From contig CM057135.1 of assembly GCA_029964075.1 (NCBI GenBank), positions 853,001 to 917,000 of the forward strand: a DNA stretch of 64,000 nucleotides, in the 5' to 3' direction. Both the position numbers and the translations under genes were made by a program. The notes beneath the pieces were generated by a model. That model had not been told where the DNA came from, ran no database searches, and saw only the letters and a list, made by a program, of their open reading frames with translations. Shown here piece after piece: positions 60,960-64,000 of this stretch. Each line of letters opens with the position of its first letter. The stretch's first letter is position 1. Source of the stretch: Patiria pectinifera. Taxonomy: Eukaryota; Echinodermata; Asteroidea; Valvatida; Asterinidae.

Positions 60960-61094
60960 GATTCCTAGCCGTCTCTCACGTGACCAGTCCACCGGGTCAC
61001 CAGTTGCCTGACGAAGTCCGATGGTTTCGGACGCAACGTCGCACAGTTGCAAAAATTAAGTAAGTTCCAGTATTTGATTCAATTAAGAAAAATC
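60960..61094 (+). repeat. Penelope-like terminal repeat, right, with second hammerhead-like motif
   Basis: Direct repeat of 58401-58535. Core CTGACGA at 61008-61014, stem II GTCCGA/TCGGAC, then GCAACGTC to 61040. Confidence 0.85.
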
Positions 61095-61134
61095 ACTAGC
61101 TATTAATTGTTACTCACCTAGCTACTCCAATAGC

Positions 61135-61725
61135 TCGTAACTAACTGGAGGTTCGGTGTATACGACCAATTTACTATATTTCTCATCTCTCAAGGTTTTC
61201 TTAATTTTATCGCGCTCTTCATCGGTACGACGTCGTTGTCGTCTAACGCTTGATAAAAATATGTTTTATCTTTGCAGTAAAATAATGCCAACCAAGCCGT
61301 ATTTTCTCTACAATCTTTTAAAACGCTGTTTTACTTCTGGTCAGTAACCAACAGCTGTGATTGACGTGTCTTCTGCTAAACGCCATCTTGCTTAAAGCGC
61401 ACGTCTTTTTACTATATTTAATCTCTTGATCCGAAAAGCAATCGTCCACGATAAACAGCGTAGCAACACCTTCGAAGACTTTCCTGTAAAAATCGAACGC
61501 TTCGTTGAGCGTCATCTTGTACAATTCTAGATCGCAGAGGTATACCTCGGGATCTGCTTGAATCCACTTTCTTTCGATGAACGTTTTGTTTTTAAATATG
61601 GTAGGGCAAATGATGACTATAACTTCAAATACGTTTTTATAGTCCGACTCTAACGGATCCAAAATCCATTTGGTTTTACCCGAATTTGTTTTGCCGACGA
61701 TTAAAGCGCAATGCGGCTGTGTCAT
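61135..61725 (-). pseudogene. Decayed packaging ATPase, Polinton 2
   Basis: Homolog of 14436-15041. Walker A (GKTNSGKTKWIL) and Walker B (ATLFIVDDC) are both kept; the C-terminal part is broken. Confidence 0.9.
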
Positions 61726-61726
61726 T

Positions 61727-62812
61727 TTAACTTAACAGAGATTTAAAATTCCTGTCTTCCAAGTTCAATTGAGCATCCATGATTAAAAAGACGTACATCG
61801 TGAGGTCACCTTGACTTTCGGTTTCTCTGTTAAATTGAACGTTAATGGCTCCTCCGTCTCCAATTTTCCTACCGGATCCGTGAGCGGAATTGTCGTCGTT
61901 ACTTCTAAAATCAAGCCACATGCAGACCGTACTTTTCGGTATCGCTGTCTCCAAAGAACTTGATAATTTCGTTCCAGTGTTGATACTGGAACATGCCTTG
62001 ACTGTAGAATTGATTGGGTTTACCTTCTACGGTCACCGATGTTTTGGTAAATTTTGGATTGTAAAATCGCTGCGGATTTTTGTCCGCGGGATCTTTAAAC
62101 AAAAACAAAATACCCTTGAGACTCCTGATGGGTTGATTGACGCTGACGTTCCAAAGCGTGTCCGATTTGTTGACAGATCTAACTTCTAGCGAGTGGATTT
62201 TATCAAACAGATATTGCATTAAACCCTTGTGTTTATTTTTGATGATAGAATACATCGCCGACGTATCTGAACTGTTGACTACTTTTTCGTGATCGTTAAA
62301 CTTTATCTCGTACGTCAGAGGTTGTTTTAAACCGTTGGGGTAAAAAGGGTGATGTGAAGTCAGTATGTCAATGTCTAGGGGAATACAATATCTATTACCA
62401 TAAGTATCCGCGATAGCTTGATCTTTACCGTTGTTGGCTCCGCGTTAGCATTTTGAGTCCCCCGTTCTGAGGTCAGACACGTTAGAAAAAGCCCGAGTAC
62501 GCCATATTTCGAGTCGTCGAGCTGTTGAGCCAATTGTCTTTAAAGTTGTGATACATGTCGGCGTGACGATAACTCACAATTTCGTGCCCTTGAAAATGGT
62601 TCTATTGTTGTCGCTTACACCGTCGAGTTCCAAATTGAAAGCTAGTTTATAAGTGCCGGGTACGATCACGTCGTCTACACCCAATTGAGGAAACTTGACC
62701 CTTAGCATTTGCCCCGCCGATATACTACTGGGATTATGGGTAATGACCACCTCTTTTCTCTCACCCTTGATAGATCGTATGCGGGGATTGAGTTTTTTCC
62801 GTACGCATTCAT
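61727..62812 (-). pseudogene. Decayed major capsid protein, Polinton 2
   Basis: Homolog of 15043-16311 with clear C-terminal (DLTMYVFLIMDAQLNLED) and middle parts (QPIRSLKGILFLFKDPADKN). Several pieces are missing; broken throughout. Confidence 0.9.
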
Positions 62813-62829
62813 TTTATTTATAAAGAGTT

Positions 62830-63192
62830 TAATTTAAAGGTATCTGTAAGCCAAGGCTCGTAAAAATCTTCGAGTTTGGGTTCGCGTTGCAGTCCTACGG
62901 GTAGTTCGGTAGATTGTCCACTCACTTCGTTGTAGTAACGGAACGCTCGGTCGACGTCGGAAAATGTCTCTTCAGAGGCATTTTGTTTACTGATACGTTC
63001 GTTGAGAAAATCTAGATATTTTGTTCGTTCTCGTTCCCACCGAGCTTTGGCGGCCGAGAGTTGTTCTATCGCTAAATCGTGTCTCTTACTCTCCCCGTCG
63101 TCATTTAATTTTGAAAATTAAAATGTTTGACCCCGCAAAAGTAAAGGCGTTGACATCGCGCCTCCTACCATCATAACAACGCTAGCCATATT
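62830..63192 (-). pseudogene. Decayed small two-helix membrane protein, Polinton 2
   Basis: Homolog of 16334-16756. The middle part (sense: SEETFSDVDRAFRYYNEVSG-like) is readable, the ends are damaged. Confidence 0.75.
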
Positions 63193-63220
63193 ATTATAAA
63201 CGTCTTTTATATTAAATAAT
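63189..63220. promoter_or_regulatory. Conserved divergent start region, Polinton 2
   Basis: CGTCTTTTATATTAAATAAT before the integrase ATG, unchanged from 16757-16787. Confidence 0.6.
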
Positions 63221-64000
63221 ATGCAAACATTATCTAAACTGTATTATAGCCCAAGCGGTTATTGGAGAGGTGAAAGTGCCATCGACCATTTACATGATAA
63301 AACCAAAATCGATAAAAAAGTAATCAGAGATTGGCTTAAAAAACAAGCAATCTGGCAAATTTATCGACCGGGTCCTGCGTATGTACCCAGGCCTACGAGT
63401 ACTTCGCGAAAGTTTGAAACACCAAACGACTTTCACCAAATGGATGTGCTTTACCTACCCTGGGATAAAGTGAAACGCAAGACTTATCAATACGCATTAA
63501 CAGTTGTTGACGTTGCGAGTCGATACCACGAAGCAGAACCTTTGGTTTCTAAAACGGCGGATTCCACGCGAGATGCTATCGTCAAGATTTACGCGAGATC
63601 TCCTTTGCGTTACCCTAAAACGTTGAAAGTAGACGCCGGTACCGAATTTAAAGGAGCTTTTAAACAATTGATAACCTCAAAAAACGTCGAGATTATCGTC
63701 GGCGAACCCGGAAATCACCGATCGCAGGGTATCGTAGAAAGATTTAATCGAACGCTAGCCGAGAGACTGTTTGGTAATCAGTACGCTCAAGAAATGTTAA
63801 ATCCCGAGAGTAGAAACACGCAATGGGTCGAGCGATTACCCGGCGTGATCCAGGCAATAAACGACGAAACGACAAGACGCTATAGTTAGATATTTATATT
63901 ACCCGGGCGAGCAAGGGGGGGGGGTACTTCGAGAAGAGCCACGGATCCCATTTGGAGCGTAGACATCTTCAACGCTGAAAAAATGGTTAACGGAAAAAAA
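63221..64000 (+). pseudogene. Integrase, Polinton 2, partial
   Basis: Homolog of 16788-17789. The DDE core is well kept (DVLYLPWDKVKR, VDAGTEFKGAF, GNHRSQGIVERFNRT). The C-terminal part is damaged and the element leaves the window. Confidence 0.9.

Larger units (their letters stand above)
58370..61094 (+). mobile_element. Penelope-like element inserted in Polinton 2
   Basis: Flanked by direct repeats of about 135 bp (58401-58535 and 60960-61094, starting GATTCCTAGCCGTCTCTCAC), as in Penelope pseudo-LTRs. Between them is one coding region for reverse transcriptase and a GIY-YIG endonuclease. Polinton sequence stops at about 58370 and resumes at about 61095, with some Polinton DNA lost (equivalent to about 14205-14400 of copy one). 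Confidence 0.9.
56528..64000. mobile_element. Second Polinton, decayed, truncated left, continues past the window
   Basis: Same family, gene order and orientation as 7604-23794. It corresponds to about 12147-17660 of the first copy and is interrupted by the Penelope-like element at 58370-61094. The TFIIB-like gene, the 393-residue protein and the left TIR are missing. Many breaks (well over ten); clearly older than copy one. Gene positions: coiled-coil protein 56528-57330, small membrane protein 57345-57480, TM protein about 57500-57860, overlapping conserved protein 57745-58337, ATPase 61135-61725, capsid 61727-62812, small TM protein 62830-63192, integrase from 63221. Confidence 0.93.

Overview
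The window looks like a repeat-laden stretch of a marine invertebrate genome. Support comes from an intron-bearing host gene with GT/AG splice sites, Polintons, a Helentron, a Penelope-like element, CR1/L2-type LINEs with ATT-repeat tails, a tRNA-headed SINE, and many TACATGTA-type words. A deuterostome such as a lancelet, hemichordate or echinoderm would fit, but I cannot fix the species. Almost everything except one host gene is mobile DNA or its debris.

Layout, left to right. 1-3601: right-hand part of a Ty3/Gypsy LTR element on the minus strand. Its gag and protease are followed directly by the integrase zinc-binding region, the Gmr1-like order; it runs off the left edge. 4569-30313: a large minus-strand Helentron (Helitron2-type) encoding a PHD-like finger, a UL36/C76-like cysteine protease, an OTU protease, a repeat-rich region, HUH Rep, Pif1-like helicase and an AP-type endonuclease. 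7604-23794: a whole 16.2-kb Polinton sits inside the Helentron Rep gene, between the HUH motif and the tyrosine motif, flanked by a 5-bp target duplication. It carries a TFIIB-like gene, capsid-type genes, packaging ATPase, integrase and protein-primed PolB, plus a 10-copy minisatellite of about 73 bp.

30.3-40.9 kb: little coding potential, but several small elements: two MITE-like TIR elements, a LINE scrap, TTATAAG-type palindromic arrays, and a striking 1168-bp TIR element (38906-40073) with an 8-bp target duplication whose inside is an expanded 16-bp minisatellite. 40909-45519: the last six exons of an unrecognised host gene on the plus strand, with a SINE and old repeats in its introns. 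45.5-47.5 kb: a satellite-like array of about 387 bp behind that gene. 48.2-49.3 kb: a duplicated module with six perfect TGACGTCA sites.

49845-56310: a large inverted duplication. Two nearly identical LINE copies point towards each other at their 5' sides; flanking DNA is included in the duplication and each copy has lost a different internal part. The LINE has a signal-peptide-like N terminus followed by a 2A-like motif. 56528-64000: a second, much decayed Polinton of the same family and orientation, truncated on its left and running off the right edge, split by a Penelope-like element (58370-61094) with terminal direct repeats that contain a hammerhead-ribozyme-like core.

How the parts work together. 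The Polinton and Helentron each carry their own replication enzymes. In the Polinton, several genes start just behind the same AT-rich box (TTATATTAAA), and the element also encodes a TFIIB-like protein, which suggests element-specific transcription. The SINE shares its 3' end with the local LINE, so it probably used that LINE's machinery.
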